The position numbers were made by a program, and so were the translations under genes. The notes under the pieces were generated by a model that saw only the letters and a program-made list of their open reading frames with translations, was not told where the DNA came from and made no database searches. From Akkermansiaceae bacterium (GTDB taxonomy: Bacteria > Verrucomicrobiota > Verrucomicrobiia > Verrucomicrobiales > Akkermansiaceae), in NCBI GenBank assembly GCA_025457665.1, contig JALOTY010000002.1:62001-126000 (forward strand): a DNA stretch of 64,000 nt. Direction: 5' to 3'. Below are positions 1-10,300 of this stretch, piece by piece. Each line of letters opens with the position of its first letter. The first letter of the stretch is position 1.

Positions 1-921
1 CGGAAATCCGCCGTCCTCGCCCGCCACGCCCGCTTGGCCGGTGGCTTGGAAAATCCAGCCGCCATCGCAGATTTGCGAGGCGTTTCCGAGGTCGGTGGCG
101 TTGGCGACATCATCATTCGGCGGGCGGCCGTCGGGCACGGATTCCATCCAGAATTCGATCCGTCCCGGGCCATAGGTTGAGTTATCGAAACTCATGAAGT
201 ATTCCTCGCCTTCTTCGACAAGGAAGGCGGTGGAGTTGAATCCCGAGCCGACGCGGATGTTCTGACCTCCGCCCAAGGACTGATAGACGGTGATGCGCGG
301 CTCGAAGTTGCTGCGTCGGGCATCGATCACCACCGCGCCGGAGAAACCGGCGGTCCATTTCCACCAAACGGAGGCGGTGGGATGAATGGTCGGGTGCCAG
401 TCTACTTCACTGGTTTCCGCGGAGGCGAAGAGGTTGTTTCCCTGGATTTTCCGAGGCAGATCGGAAGGGATGATTTCGGCATCGACGCGCTGGTCCGCGC
501 CGCCCACGGGAAAAGTTTCGAGGCCGATGACATCGCCGCCGGGGCTATCGATGGCGAGATGATAGATGGTATTGGCACTCGCTGGAAAATCGACTGACTT
601 CGTGCCTTGGGCAACGAGCGTGAGGGCGTTCACCGCGTTTCCTGTGTAAATCGCGATGCGAGAGGCGTTGCCATTGAGATATTCCTGGAATCTCACGGGT
701 GAGCTTGCGGGGGCAAGCCAGCGGAACCAGCGCGAGGCGGCTGCGGGGCTGCCGGCGTGGGCGGGTTCGCCGGGCTCGGCGCTGCCACCGCTGGGAACGA
801 AGGTGAAGTAGGGCAGGCTCTGCGAGCTGAGATCCGTGGCGGTGGCGAAGGTATCGCTGCTGCCTCGGGCAAGCAGGGTGGAGCCGAGCAAGAGAAGGAG
901 AATCGCGCGCTGCAATGACAT
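1..921 (-). CDS. Secreted repeat protein, C-terminus cut by the window edge
   Basis: The frame is open from an ATG at 919-921 to base 1 without a stop, giving about 307 residues of a longer protein. The N-terminus has a short signal-like stretch (MSLQRAILLLLLGSTLLARG). After it come repeated beta-sandwich-like units of roughly 100 residues. These carry an aromatic core (ASRWFRWLAPASS in unit 1, ASVWWKWTAGFSG in unit 2) and a third unit starting DGRPPNDDVANATDLG. This pattern is common in extracellular repeat proteins of Verrucomicrobia and resembles PPC-type domains. That family link is from memory, not from a search. The gene is the first of a minus-strand run. The function is unknown; export to the envelope or outside the cell is the only firm inference. 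Confidence 0.7.
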   Translation of the reverse strand, partial: MSLQRAILLLLLGSTLLARGSSDTFATATDLSSQSLPYFTFVPSGGSAEPGEPAHAGSPAAASRWFRWLAPASSPVRFQEYLNGNASRIAIYTGNAVNALTLVAQGTKSVDFPASANTIYHLAIDSPGGDVIGLETFPVGGADQRVDAEIIPSDLPRKIQGNNLFASAETSEVDWHPTIHPTASVWWKWTAGFSGAVVIDARRSNFEPRITVYQSLGGGQNIRVGSGFNSTAFLVEEGEEYFMSFDNSTYGPGRIEFWMESVPDGRPPNDDVANATDLGNASQICDGGWIFQATGQAGVAGEDGGFP

Positions 922-988
922 AGCTCGGAGTATCATTCCGATTCGGGCAAATCGACCGAAAAAGGGATGCGCCGGGATTTTGCCAAGT

Positions 989-1882
989 TCAGCGATCCTG
1001 AAGCCATCCCCGCAGGGTGGTGAGGTCCTTTTTCATCGCATCGAGCGTGGCCTTCACACGGGCTTCGCCATCGCCGCCGATGTATTCGATGTGGATGGAA
1101 ATCGGAGTGGTGGCGGGCAGCAGGCTTTTCATGAGCGAGCCGGATTTCGGGTTCACTGCGCCCTCGCCGAGCGGGCAGGCGTTCCAGGTTCGGCCATCGA
1201 GTCGGTAGTCCTTGAAATAGACGGCTGCGATTTGCGGGGCGGCGCGGCGGAGGTTGAGTTCCCAGGCATTGGCTCCTTCGACGGTGGCGTGGGCGAAATC
1301 GAAGGCGAGGCCGATTTCAGCGACATCGATGCCCTCCAAGGCCCCGAGGATATCCCAGATCGGGGCACCGACGAAGTCGGCACCGCGGTGATTTTGATAT
1401 TGGCCCTGCACGCCGATCGCGCGGTTCATCGCAGCGAGGTCGACCAATCTCGCGCGGATCTCGGCGAGTTGGGCGGGGATGGATTTCTTCAGATCGTAGC
1501 GGTAGTGGGTGAGACGGTATCGATGGATGCCGAGCTTGGCCGCGGTTTTCAGCAGGGCCTCGGCGGCGGGGTCTGCTTTGCCGATGTCCGAGGTCAGGAT
1601 GGCGACTTCCACGTCGTGTTTTTTCAAGGCATCGACGAATGCCGGAAGCTTGTCGGGAGCTTCGTGGGGTTCGATGTGACCGCCGCGGCGGATGGGTGCC
1701 TCGATCGCGCGAATCCCGAGTTCGGCAAGTCGGCGTCCCAGTTCATCGGCCGGGACTTTTTCGAGGAACTTGGTGAAGACCGCCATGGTCCGGTCGGCAC
1801 CGCCATCGGCGGGTGCGGCGGATGCAACGGATGCGGCGGCGAGGGTCATCGCGCTGGCGGCGAGGAAATCACGTCGTTTCAT
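989..1882 (-). CDS. Sugar phosphate isomerase/epimerase-like TIM-barrel protein, Tat-exported
   Basis: The start at 1882 gives MKRRDFLAASAMTLAAASVASA, a twin-arginine-type signal with the RRDFL core. An ATG 18 bases upstream (1900) is also in frame but only adds residues before the signal. The mature part looks like the xylose-isomerase-like TIM-barrel superfamily (AP_endonuc_2). It has an early GIRAIEAPIRRGGHIEP segment, a VQGQYQNHRG segment, AFDFAHATVEG with likely metal-binding Asp and His, and a late ISIHIEYIGGDG segment. Tat-exported members of this superfamily are very common in Planctomycetes and Verrucomicrobia and probably act on periplasmic sugars. The exact substrate cannot be read from the sequence. 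Confidence 0.8.
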   Translation of the reverse strand: MKRRDFLAASAMTLAAASVASAAPADGGADRTMAVFTKFLEKVPADELGRRLAELGIRAIEAPIRRGGHIEPHEAPDKLPAFVDALKKHDVEVAILTSDIGKADPAAEALLKTAAKLGIHRYRLTHYRYDLKKSIPAQLAEIRARLVDLAAMNRAIGVQGQYQNHRGADFVGAPIWDILGALEGIDVAEIGLAFDFAHATVEGANAWELNLRRAAPQIAAVYFKDYRLDGRTWNACPLGEGAVNPKSGSLMKSLLPATTPISIHIEYIGGDGEARVKATLDAMKKDLTTLRGWLQDR

Positions 1883-1968
1883 GCGGGAATCATGTCGCAT
1901 GCGTGCCCCGGGTCAAAGCCCAAGTCCGGAAGTCCGGAAGACGATCGTGGCCGAGGGGAAATCAGCCC

Positions 1969-2340
1969 TCAAGCAGCCGCAGCGGCGGCGGCGAAATTCT
2001 GGAATGCGATCACCTGAATGGCGATACCGGCCACTAGCATCCCGACGCCGGAAAGCATCAGCCATTTCCGCCTGGCGGGCCAGAAGAGCCCGGTGCTGCC
2101 GAGGATGCCGGCGAGGGTGGTGAGGATCTGGCCGATGACGAGGCCGAGCAGCAGACCGCTGTGGGTGCCCTCGGAAACCGCGCCGGAATCGTTCGCCATC
2201 AGTCCGCCCATCATCGAAAGAAAGAACCACACGGCCGAGCCGATGAGCCAGCCGATGAGCAAAAGAATTCCCCCCACCAGCGCCGCGGTTCCCGGGCGCC
2301 GGTGAGGGTTTGAGGAAGGGGATCCTTCAGATGAGTCCAT
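1969..2340 (-). CDS. Small integral membrane protein, function unknown
   Basis: A 123-residue protein with a Pro/Ser-rich N-terminus followed by three or four hydrophobic segments: ALVGGILLLIGWLIGSAVWFF, LLLGLVIGQILTTLAGILGS and WLMLSGVGMLVAGIAIQVIAF. It ends in a run of alanines (FAAAAAAA). It sits 18 bases downstream of the next minus-strand gene, so cotranscription is likely. No domain was recognised. The poly-alanine tail comes from a GCG/GCC-rich stretch and may be a lineage-specific extension. Confidence 0.6.
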   Translation of the reverse strand: MDSSEGSPSSNPHRRPGTAALVGGILLLIGWLIGSAVWFFLSMMGGLMANDSGAVSEGTHSGLLLGLVIGQILTTLAGILGSTGLFWPARRKWLMLSGVGMLVAGIAIQVIAFQNFAAAAAAA

Positions 2341-2358
2341 GGGAGCGGACCGGGGCGA

Positions 2359-2847
2359 TCACTCGGCCTTGACGGAATTGAGGATCTTGCCGACGTCCTC
2401 CCCGTGTTTCTCAAGAGAAGTCATGGGGATCATGTTGAAGAGCATGAAGAAGGTATCGGCATCTTCGGGGGCGAAGATCGCGCAGTTCACGGCGAATTCG
2501 ATGTCTTCGATCTTCACCTTGGCATTGAGGAAAGAGGCCTTCATGCCATTGAGTTCACCGGTTTCGGGTTCGCCGTTCCACTGGATGCCTTCGAATTGCT
2601 CGGCCAGGGTTTCCTTGGCGATTTTCAGCGCCTCATCGGCGGCCTCGGCATCGAGGGCGAGAAGTTCCATGTTCACTTCCTCGTCCGGCGAGGAGGCGGA
2701 AACGGAATCATCCTCGGTGGAGACAGTCCATTTCTCCGGGAAGGTGATGGAGAAGATCGGCTCATCGGCTGGGTATTCGATGACCTGATCCTCCGCAAAA
2801 ACGAAGGGGGTGGTGGCGAGGAGGGTGGCAAGGAGCAACTTTTTCAT
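2359..2847 (-). CDS. Small secreted or periplasmic protein of unknown function
   Basis: The start at 2847 gives a classical signal peptide, MKKLLLATLLATTPFVFA, ending at an Ala-x-Ala-like site before EDQVIEYPADEPIF. Upstream in-frame ATGs (to 2946) would place extra residues before this signal and are less likely. The mature part of about 145 residues is acidic and resembles small verrucomicrobial proteins with a PsbP/histidine-kinase-like fold (FSITFPEKWTVSTEDDSVSASSPD). That resemblance is only a pattern and no function is claimed. It lies between the helicase gene and the small membrane protein gene on the same strand. Confidence 0.6.
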   Translation of the reverse strand: MKKLLLATLLATTPFVFAEDQVIEYPADEPIFSITFPEKWTVSTEDDSVSASSPDEEVNMELLALDAEAADEALKIAKETLAEQFEGIQWNGEPETGELNGMKASFLNAKVKIEDIEFAVNCAIFAPEDADTFFMLFNMIPMTSLEKHGEDVGKILNSVKAE

Positions 2848-2946
2848 GGTCGTGATGGGCATCGGATGGCCCATGGTCGGGAGTGTGAAGATGAGCCCCG
2901 GGGGCTTGTCAATCCCGGCTTGCGGCGGCGGAGAAATGAATCTCAT

Positions 2947-5385
2947 TCAGAGCACGGCATCCAGCTCGGCCAGCATCGCTTCCAGCCGGGTGGCGGCGTC
3001 CGCGGCGGGGAGATGGACGGAAAGTCGGTCTGCCCAAAGCGGGAAAGCCAGCGGAGTGAGATGCGCGGTTTCCACAAGGTGAAGCGGGCGTCGGGAGATT
3101 TCATCGAGGGTTGCCTTCAGGCGGGTCCACTCCAACTGCCGTTCGAGGATTTCGCGGCGGGATTGGTCGATGAGAAGGTTGTCGGGATCGTATCGCTCGA
3201 AGACATCAAACAGCAGCGACGAGGAAACCTGCACGTCTTTCATGGGGCGGCGGCTCCCGGGGAAATCGGGGACGATGAGACCGGCCACCCGGGCGATTTC
3301 CCGAAACTGCCGACGGGCCATTTCCGCCGTGTTCATGGCCGCGAAAAGATCATCTAACAGATTGGTGGGATCGAGGAGTTGGCGGATGAGTTTTTCGGAC
3401 AGATGGAGGCCACGGCGGGCGATGAGGGAGAAGCCGTAGTCGTTCTGGGTGACATCGATGGATTCTCCGCTGATCGCGGCGAGGCGTGCTGCGGCGAGGG
3501 TGGCGAGGCCTTCGTGCACGAGGCGTCCGGCCATGGGGTAGAGAAAGAGGTGCTCGCCCTCACGGGTGCGGGTGAACTCGACGACCAGCGCGTGGCGACC
3601 GGGCAATTTCGACCAGCTTTGCTGGATGGCGAGGATGGGGCGGACGGCCTCGTGTTCGGGAGCGGGGGACGGGCAGTGATGAAGTCGGCGCGAAATGGCT
3701 CCGGCGAGTTCGTTCGAGAGGGGCATCTTGCTGCCATTCCACACGGCGATCTGACCGCGCTGTTTTTTTGTGGCGAGGCGGACGGTGGCGGTGAGTTTGT
3801 GAAATCTCACCAGCTCCAATTGCCGACCGGCGAAAACGAAGACCTGTCCGGGGCGGATGCGGCTGATGAAGCCTTCTTCGACCGTTCCCAAGGTCTTTCC
3901 CGAGCCGAGACGGATGGCGATGGCGGGATCACTGGTGATGGTGCCGATCGCCAGACGGTGGAGCCGGGCGGCCGAGGGGTCATCGAAATGCATGCGCCCG
4001 TCCTCGGCCAGCCGCGCCTTGCGGTATCGCGGGTAGGCCTGAAGGGCTTTGCCACCGGAAGTGATGAAACCGGTGAGCCATTCCCATTCCTCCGGAGTGA
4101 GCCCGGCAAAGGCGCGGGTGCTACGATATTCCTCGTACAAGTCCGCAGGGTGATCCGGCTGGCCAAGAAGGCAGGTCAGGGTGTGTTGGACGAGAACATC
4201 GAGAGGTCGGGAAAGCGGTGGCCGGGACTCGATTTCCCCTTGCTGCCAGCCATCGCGTGCGGCGGCGAATTCGACGAGTTCGAGTGCATGCGTGGGCACA
4301 CCGATGATGCGGCTGGGGGCTCCGGGGCGGTGGCCGGATCGACCTGCGCGCTGGGCGAGGCGGGCGATGCCCTTGGGGCTGCCGATCTGGATGACCTGAT
4401 CCACCGGTGCAAAGTCCACGCCAAGATCCAGCGAGGATGTGCAGACGACACAGCGCAGCGAACCATCCTTGAGTCCGTCTTCCACGCGGCCGCGTTCGGC
4501 GCGATCGAGCGAGCCGTGATGCATCGCCAGGCTTTCCGCCATTTCAGGCAGGGCAGTGCGGAGTTCCTGAAACCAGATTTCCGTTTGCGATCGCGTGTTG
4601 GTGAAAAGGAGGGTGGACGCCGCCTCGCGGATCCTCCGGGCCACGGCGGGAACCATGCTGGTGCCGATGTGGCCGGACCAGGGGAAGCGATCGATTTCCT
4701 GCGGGATCAGCGTTTCGATTTCGAGGTCCTTGCGAGCTGATGCGCTCAGGGTGATCGATTCCCCCGCTGCCGCGCCGAGAAGTGCCTCGCGGGCTTCATC
4801 GAGGTTTCCCAAAGTGGCGGAAAGCCCCCAGATCCTCAGGCTGGGAAGCCAGCGCCGCAGGCGGGCAAGGCATAACTCCGCCTGCACCCCTCGCTTGGTG
4901 CCTAACAGTTCATGCCATTCATCCACGACGACGGTGTGAAGCGAAGCGATGCGGTCGCGGAAATCCGGCTGACTGAGCATCAGGGAGAGGCTCTCCGGAG
5001 TGGTCACGAGGGCGAAGGGGAGTTTCTCACGCAGTTTCGCACGGCGGTGGGAAGAGGTGTCGCCCGTGCGTGCGGCGCATTCCCAGGGGAGCTTGAGAGC
5101 GCGGAGGGGTTCATCGAGGGCCTTGAGCGTATCGCCCGCAAGAGCGCGCAGGGGGGTGATCCAAAGCACGCGGCAGGGCGCGGGCTTGTCGTGAGGGAGT
5201 TCGCGCAAGGCGGCATCGAGCGGCCCGAGCCATGCGGCGAGGGTTTTGCCGAAGCCGGTAGGGGCGTGAATGAGACCGGATTTTCCCTCCCGCGATGCCT
5301 GCCAAGCGCGACGCTGAAATTCCTGAACCTCCCCACGGGTGCGGGAGAACCAATCGCCAAGCGCTGCTGGAAGATCAGAGGTCAA
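2947..5385 (-). CDS. Lhr-type DEXH-box helicase (ligase-associated DEXH helicase family)
   Basis: An 812-residue superfamily 2 helicase. It has Walker A HAPTGFGKT near residue 40, the DEXH box VVVDEWHELLGTKRG near residue 150, motif III LSATLG near 190, and a C-terminal helicase motif VI AQRAGRSGHRPG near 350. The long C-terminal half fits Lhr-core proteins, including the ligase-associated DEXH group found with DNA ligase, exonuclease and phosphoesterase genes. None of those partners is within this window, so here the gene stands alone. It is expected to be an ATP-dependent 3'-5' nucleic acid helicase in DNA repair. The length is normal for the family and all helicase motifs I could check are intact. 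Confidence 0.87.
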   Translation of the reverse strand: MTSDLPAALGDWFSRTRGEVQEFQRRAWQASREGKSGLIHAPTGFGKTLAAWLGPLDAALRELPHDKPAPCRVLWITPLRALAGDTLKALDEPLRALKLPWECAARTGDTSSHRRAKLREKLPFALVTTPESLSLMLSQPDFRDRIASLHTVVVDEWHELLGTKRGVQAELCLARLRRWLPSLRIWGLSATLGNLDEAREALLGAAAGESITLSASARKDLEIETLIPQEIDRFPWSGHIGTSMVPAVARRIREAASTLLFTNTRSQTEIWFQELRTALPEMAESLAMHHGSLDRAERGRVEDGLKDGSLRCVVCTSSLDLGVDFAPVDQVIQIGSPKGIARLAQRAGRSGHRPGAPSRIIGVPTHALELVEFAAARDGWQQGEIESRPPLSRPLDVLVQHTLTCLLGQPDHPADLYEEYRSTRAFAGLTPEEWEWLTGFITSGGKALQAYPRYRKARLAEDGRMHFDDPSAARLHRLAIGTITSDPAIAIRLGSGKTLGTVEEGFISRIRPGQVFVFAGRQLELVRFHKLTATVRLATKKQRGQIAVWNGSKMPLSNELAGAISRRLHHCPSPAPEHEAVRPILAIQQSWSKLPGRHALVVEFTRTREGEHLFLYPMAGRLVHEGLATLAAARLAAISGESIDVTQNDYGFSLIARRGLHLSEKLIRQLLDPTNLLDDLFAAMNTAEMARRQFREIARVAGLIVPDFPGSRRPMKDVQVSSSLLFDVFERYDPDNLLIDQSRREILERQLEWTRLKATLDEISRRPLHLVETAHLTPLAFPLWADRLSVHLPAADAATRLEAMLAELDAVL

Positions 5386-5520
5386 GGAGCAGAGGATGTT
5401 AGGAACGGCAGCGATGGGTGAATCGATTCATGGGATGGGCCTTTTTCCGATTGGCGTTTCCGAACCATGGCGGCAGGGATTCGTCAAACGGAGTTTTCGA
5501 AGATGGGGCGATTGCCTGAA

Positions 5521-5617
5521 CGCTCGATTTTCGGGACTGACCGCTTCCCTTTGGGGCGATAAACGCTCGATTTTCGGGACTGACCCCTTTGGGACCGACC
5601 CCTTTTGGACCCCTTTG
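5521..5617. repeat. Short direct repeats and GGGAC-GACCCC motifs upstream of the sulfatase
   Basis: A 22-bp unit beginning CGCTCGATTTTCGGGACTGA occurs exactly twice, at 5521-5542 and 5564-5585. From 5576 to 5617 the motif GGGACTGACCCCTTTG is followed by two decaying copies (GGGACCGACCCCTTTT and GGACCCCTTTG). Arrays of GGGAC/GACCCC words are familiar from REP-like elements mobilised by IS200-like RAYT transposases. No transposase gene lies nearby. The rest of the 337-base gap (5386-5722) holds no recognisable gene. Confidence 0.6.
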
Positions 5618-5722
5618 CTTTTGGGGTTCCCTTCGGAAAACTGGAACCTTGACGACTTGCGAGGCAGGAGATTGGTTCGTGATGGCTTGGGGAGGGAAGA
5701 GAATCCTGTGCCGCCAAATCTT

Positions 5723-7171
5723 ATGATCACCCGTGCGCTGGCCATCCTGTTCTCGATTTCGCCCTTTGCTTCATCCGCGGCGGAGAAACCCAATGTCCTT
5801 CTCATCTGTGTGGATGATCTCAAGCCGGTGCTGGGTTGTTATGGCGATTCCTTTGCCATCACGCCGCATCTCGACACCCTCGCCCGTCGGGGGCTGCGCT
5901 TTGAAAGGGCCTATTGCAATCAGGCGATCTGCGCGCCTTCGCGCCATGCGCTCATGACCGGGCTGCGGCCGCAGACTCTCGGGATCTATGACTTGGGGAC
6001 CCCATTCCGCAAGGCTCGTCCCGACGCGGTCACCCTTGCTCAGTATTTCAAACAGCAGGGCTATCGGACCGAAGCCCTTGGTAAAATCTTCCACCTCGGT
6101 CATGGCAATACCGAGGATGCCGCTTCATGGACCGTGCCGCACTTCCGCGCCAAGGCCGCCACTTATCAAAGACCCGAAAACAAGGCTCCTTCCGGGCCTG
6201 ATCCCCAGGCAAGACAAGTTCGGGGTGCCGCCACCGAGTCGGCCGATGTGGCAGATGAAGCTTATGCCGATGGCATCATCGCCCGCGAAGCGGTCCGGAG
6301 GATCGAGGCTGCAAAGGCAAGCGGCGAGCCCTTCTTTCTCGCCGTCGGATTCCTCAAGCCTCATCTGCCGTTCGTCGCGCCGAAGAAATACTGGGACATG
6401 CATGATCCCACGAAGCTGCCGATGCCAAGCCGTCTCAACCCGCCCGATGGCGCTCCGAAATTTGCTCCGCAGTTCGGTGGCGAGTTGCGCGGTTACAAGG
6501 GCATTCCTGCGGGCAGGGAGCCGATGGGTGATGAGCTTTCCCGCCACCTCATCCATGGATACTACGCTGCGACAAGCTACATGGATGCCTGTGCCGGCCT
6601 TGTGCTCGATGCGCTCGATGCCAATGGACTGGCAGGAAACACCATCGTCGTGCTCTGGGGTGACCATGGCTGGCATCTCGGCGATCACGGGATGTGGTGC
6701 AAACACACCAACTACGAACAAGCCGCGCGCATTCCCTTGGTGGTGGCGATGCCGGGAAAAACGGGGGCTGAATCCAGTGCCCTCATCGAGACTGTCGATC
6801 TCTATCCGACTCTCGCCGAACTGGCTGGTTTGCCCGCTCCGAAGGGACTCGATGGAATCAGTTTCGCAGCGCTCTTGGAGAATCCCGCTGCGCCTCATCG
6901 CGACCATGCCATCCATGTCTATCCGCGCGGAGGCCTGCTTGGCAGGGCGATCCGCAGCGAACGCTATCGCCTGGTCGAATGGAAGAAACCCGGCGCGGCC
7001 ACGGAGACCGCTGTTTATGAACTTTATGACTATCTCGAAGACCCCGGTGAAAACAAGAATCTCGCCGCCGACCGACCGGAAGCACTCGCGCGATTGAAAA
7101 AACATCTGGCCACTCATCCCGAGGCAAAGCCGCAGATCGGTTCGCCGGCCGCCCGGGCTCCGAAGCGCTAG
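5723..7171 (+). CDS. Exported sulfatase (iduronate-2-sulfatase-like, Cys-type)
   Basis: The start at 5723 gives a 482-residue protein with a signal peptide (MITRALAILFSISPFASSAA). A longer frame opens at 5339 but runs through the upstream repeat region and is unlikely to be coding. Sulfatase hallmarks: the metal site NVLLICVDDLKP near residues 24-34; C70-A-P-S-R, where Cys must be converted to formylglycine; and GDHGWHLGDHGMW near residue 310. Overall it resembles iduronate-2-sulfatase-type enzymes of Planctomycetes and Verrucomicrobia that remove sulfate esters from polysaccharides. No maturation enzyme is encoded in the window. Substrate specificity is not deducible. Confidence 0.9.
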   Translation: MITRALAILFSISPFASSAAEKPNVLLICVDDLKPVLGCYGDSFAITPHLDTLARRGLRFERAYCNQAICAPSRHALMTGLRPQTLGIYDLGTPFRKARPDAVTLAQYFKQQGYRTEALGKIFHLGHGNTEDAASWTVPHFRAKAATYQRPENKAPSGPDPQARQVRGAATESADVADEAYADGIIAREAVRRIEAAKASGEPFFLAVGFLKPHLPFVAPKKYWDMHDPTKLPMPSRLNPPDGAPKFAPQFGGELRGYKGIPAGREPMGDELSRHLIHGYYAATSYMDACAGLVLDALDANGLAGNTIVVLWGDHGWHLGDHGMWCKHTNYEQAARIPLVVAMPGKTGAESSALIETVDLYPTLAELAGLPAPKGLDGISFAALLENPAAPHRDHAIHVYPRGGLLGRAIRSERYRLVEWKKPGAATETAVYELYDYLEDPGENKNLAADRPEALARLKKHLATHPEAKPQIGSPAARAPKR

Positions 7172-7355
7172 GGGAAATCCGTGGAAAAGCATCAGGAAAG
7201 TCTCATCGCGAACGACGATGGCGAAGGCCTTTCCAAACTGCTTCCCGAGCAGGTCAGGAGATGCGCTCGATTTTCTAACATCCCCCCATCCTGCGCTCCC
7301 CGCGACATTTTCGCCGCTCGGTCGCGTGGGTGGGGAGGGGATAGAATTCGTTGGA

Positions 7356-10300
7356 TCAAAGCCCGCTGACCCTCACGCGGCCGAAGCGGGTGGGAGTGGG
7401 CGTGGGGTCGGTGATGCGGACTCTTTCCCAGGTGGCATTGATGGAGGTGATGGTCGCGCCTGTTAGACTGAGCGGGTTGAGGGCTCCAAGCGATGTTCCG
7501 GTTTCCACGGAGTAGGTGATGCCCGGGTTGCTGGAGGCCTTGCGGCGGACGAACTCGATGACAAGCCGGCCTTGCGCGTCTTTTCCTGACCAGGGGAGTC
7601 CGCTGGTGCCGGTGCCTGGGATGAGGGTGGATTGGCTGCCTTGGCCCGGGGCGAGGTTGAAGGCGTAGCGCAGGAGGTTGGGCAGGCCGCCGGGGAGGCT
7701 GCCGCTGGGCAGGGCGGCTGCGCCGGTGAGGGGCGCGGCTCCGACCCAGAGGTCGTAGGAGGCGCTGTTGGTCAGGGCATCAATCTCAAGCTGGAAGCGT
7801 TCTTCAATCCGCTGCTGCTCGGCGAGGCTGCCGGTGGTGGACTGGCTGCGGAGGAGGAAATTGAAGATTCCGGCGGTGCTCGACGTGCCTGCGATGCTGC
7901 CACCGGAGGCGGTGGGCAGGGTAAGGCGGGATGGCGGGTTTCCTCCGGCAAGGGTGATGGCGGGAGAGAGCGGGTCATCGACGGCGAGGATCTGCTGGTA
8001 GGGGCGTCCGCGGGTGGCATCGGGCAGTCGGCCGGATGGGCTGAAGCGGGCGTCGGCCTTGCCATTGGGACCGCAGGCGATGAGGTAGCCGATATCGGTG
8101 GGGCCGAGCTTGCGCGCCCAGACTGCGGGTTCGTCGATGAGACCATCGAAGCCGATGCCTGCGCCTTCATCGCCGCTGAGCGGCCAGGCCTCGGCTTCGG
8201 CGTAGCCGAGGAGGATGGATTCGCCGGGAGCGAGGAGCGGGTAGAAGCTGGTGCCGGTGCCGATGACGGTGCCATCGAGGGTCACGGTGACCTCGCCGTT
8301 TTCACAAGAGAGGGCGATGTGGTGCCAGTTGCCATCGATCACCGCATCGGGCGATTCGACAAACTCGGGCAACACGCCGAAGTCCGTCTGGGCGCGGAGT
8401 TTTCCATCGAGTCCGATGTAAACGAGCGGCAGGGAAAAGAGGCCGAAGGGATCGTGACGTGAGGCAAGGGCACCGGGGCTGCGGGCCTTGAACCAGGTTT
8501 CGAAAGTGAAGGGGTCGTCCTCGCTTGTCTGGATGAAGGCGGACTCGGGGATCTCCAGGCGAGTGGCGGTGGAGCCATCGAAGGAAAATGCCTGGCCGCG
8601 CATGCCGGCGGCGTAGGCGACGGTGCCGGTGAGATCGGCACCGATGCCGCCGGACCAGTCATTGGCATGGTTTTCGCCGGACCACCACGCGGTGAGGTCG
8701 GCCCCGCGGAAGCGGATGCCGGGATTGACGGTGAGGCGGTAGGTTTCCGAGCCGTAGCGATTGTCTTGGGAAACGGCTTCGATGGTGACGTCGTGCGGGC
8801 CGGAATTCAGCGGCGTGCCACTGAGGGTGCCGTTGCTGCTGAGGCTGATGCCCTTGGGCAGGCGGCCATCGCTGACGCGGTAGGTGTAGGGTGCGGTGGC
8901 GCCGTTGGTGCTGAGGGTGAACTGATAGGGCTGGCCAACCTGGGCGGCGGGCAGGCCGGTGTTCATGATCAGCACGGATTTCCCGAGATCTCCGGCGGCG
9001 TAAATGCGGCGGACGGCGTCGGCGCTGATCGGAAAGGCGAGGATTTGCGGTTCATCGATCTCGCCCACGAATCCGCCGCCACCAAGGATGCGGCCGACTT
9101 CCGGGGTGCTGACGGAGGGGATGTTCGTGGTGGTGACTTCCGCGAGGCGGCCATCGAGGTAGAAACGATAGCCCTCCGGACCGCTGGTGATGGCGACGTG
9201 GTGGAATTGGTTGTCATCGACCAGCGTGGTGGTGGCCATGACCATGCCGGCGGCGGTCGAGTTCGTGGGCTGGAAGCGCAGGCGGCCATCGCTGAGGACG
9301 GCGAGCATGGCGGTGGCCGGGCCGCTGCCACCGGCGTTTCCGGACATGATCACGCCGGCGCGGGTGGTGCGGAACCAGGTTTCAAAGCTCCATGGCTGGC
9401 CGGGCAGGGTTGATGGCCCGACGACTCCGAGCCGCCCGCCATTGAGACGGAAGGCCTGGCCGACGCGGCCGGTGGTGAAGCTGACATTGCCGAAGCTGAC
9501 GACCTGTTGCACGGCGACGAAGCCATCGAGGTCGCCCTCGCCCTGATACCAGTGTTCCAGCGAGGTGCGCGGGGCGGTGGGGGCATTGACTCGCAGCAGG
9601 AAACGACGGAGCTGCCAGGTGTTTCCGGAGAGCAGGGTGGAAACATCGAGCGTGTAGCTGCCAGCACTGGTGGGCGTGCCGGAGAGGGTGCCATCGGGCC
9701 GCAGGGTCAAGCCCGGCGGGACGGCTCCGGAAACGAAGGATTTCCCCTGGCTCAGGGTGAAGAGCGAGGCGGCGTATTCCGCATCCACATCCGCGGCGGG
9801 GAGTTGGACGGTGACGCGCGCGGTGGTGCTCGCGCCGAAGCTGCCGGCGGCGAAACGTTCGCTGACCTCCGCATCGGTGAGCATGCGGTTGTAAACGGCG
9901 ACTTCATCGATGATGCCGGAGAAGTTCGTCCATCCCGTGGGCAGGGCGGGCCAGTTGGCGCCGCCGCCGTTGTAGCCGATCCCGATTTCCAAAACATCGG
10001 TGACCCCATTGAACTCGCTGGTGTGGCCGGTGACAGCACCGAGGAGGGTGCCGTTTAGATAAGTGCGGCGGTTCGAGCCATCATAGGTGACGACCACGTG
10101 GTGGAAGCGCGAGTCATCGACGCGGGATCCGCTGACGATGGTCGTGCCGCCGGCGACGCTGAACATGGGGCTGTAGAGCCGGCCATCGGTGCCGACGTAG
10201 AGGGCGGGCGTGGATTGGATGGGCGGGAGGAAATACGGGACATTGTGACGGCCGAGGATGATCCCGGCTTTGTTGGTCACAAACCAGGCTTCGAAGGAAT

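Noticed and set aside
836..2017. Long plus-strand ORF opposite the sugar isomerase gene
   Set aside because: It is antisense to a recognised gene, has low-complexity residue content and no domain; a mirror of GC-rich codon use.
2404..3357. 317-residue plus-strand ORF over the small secreted protein and helicase
   Set aside because: Antisense to two supported genes and without recognisable motif.
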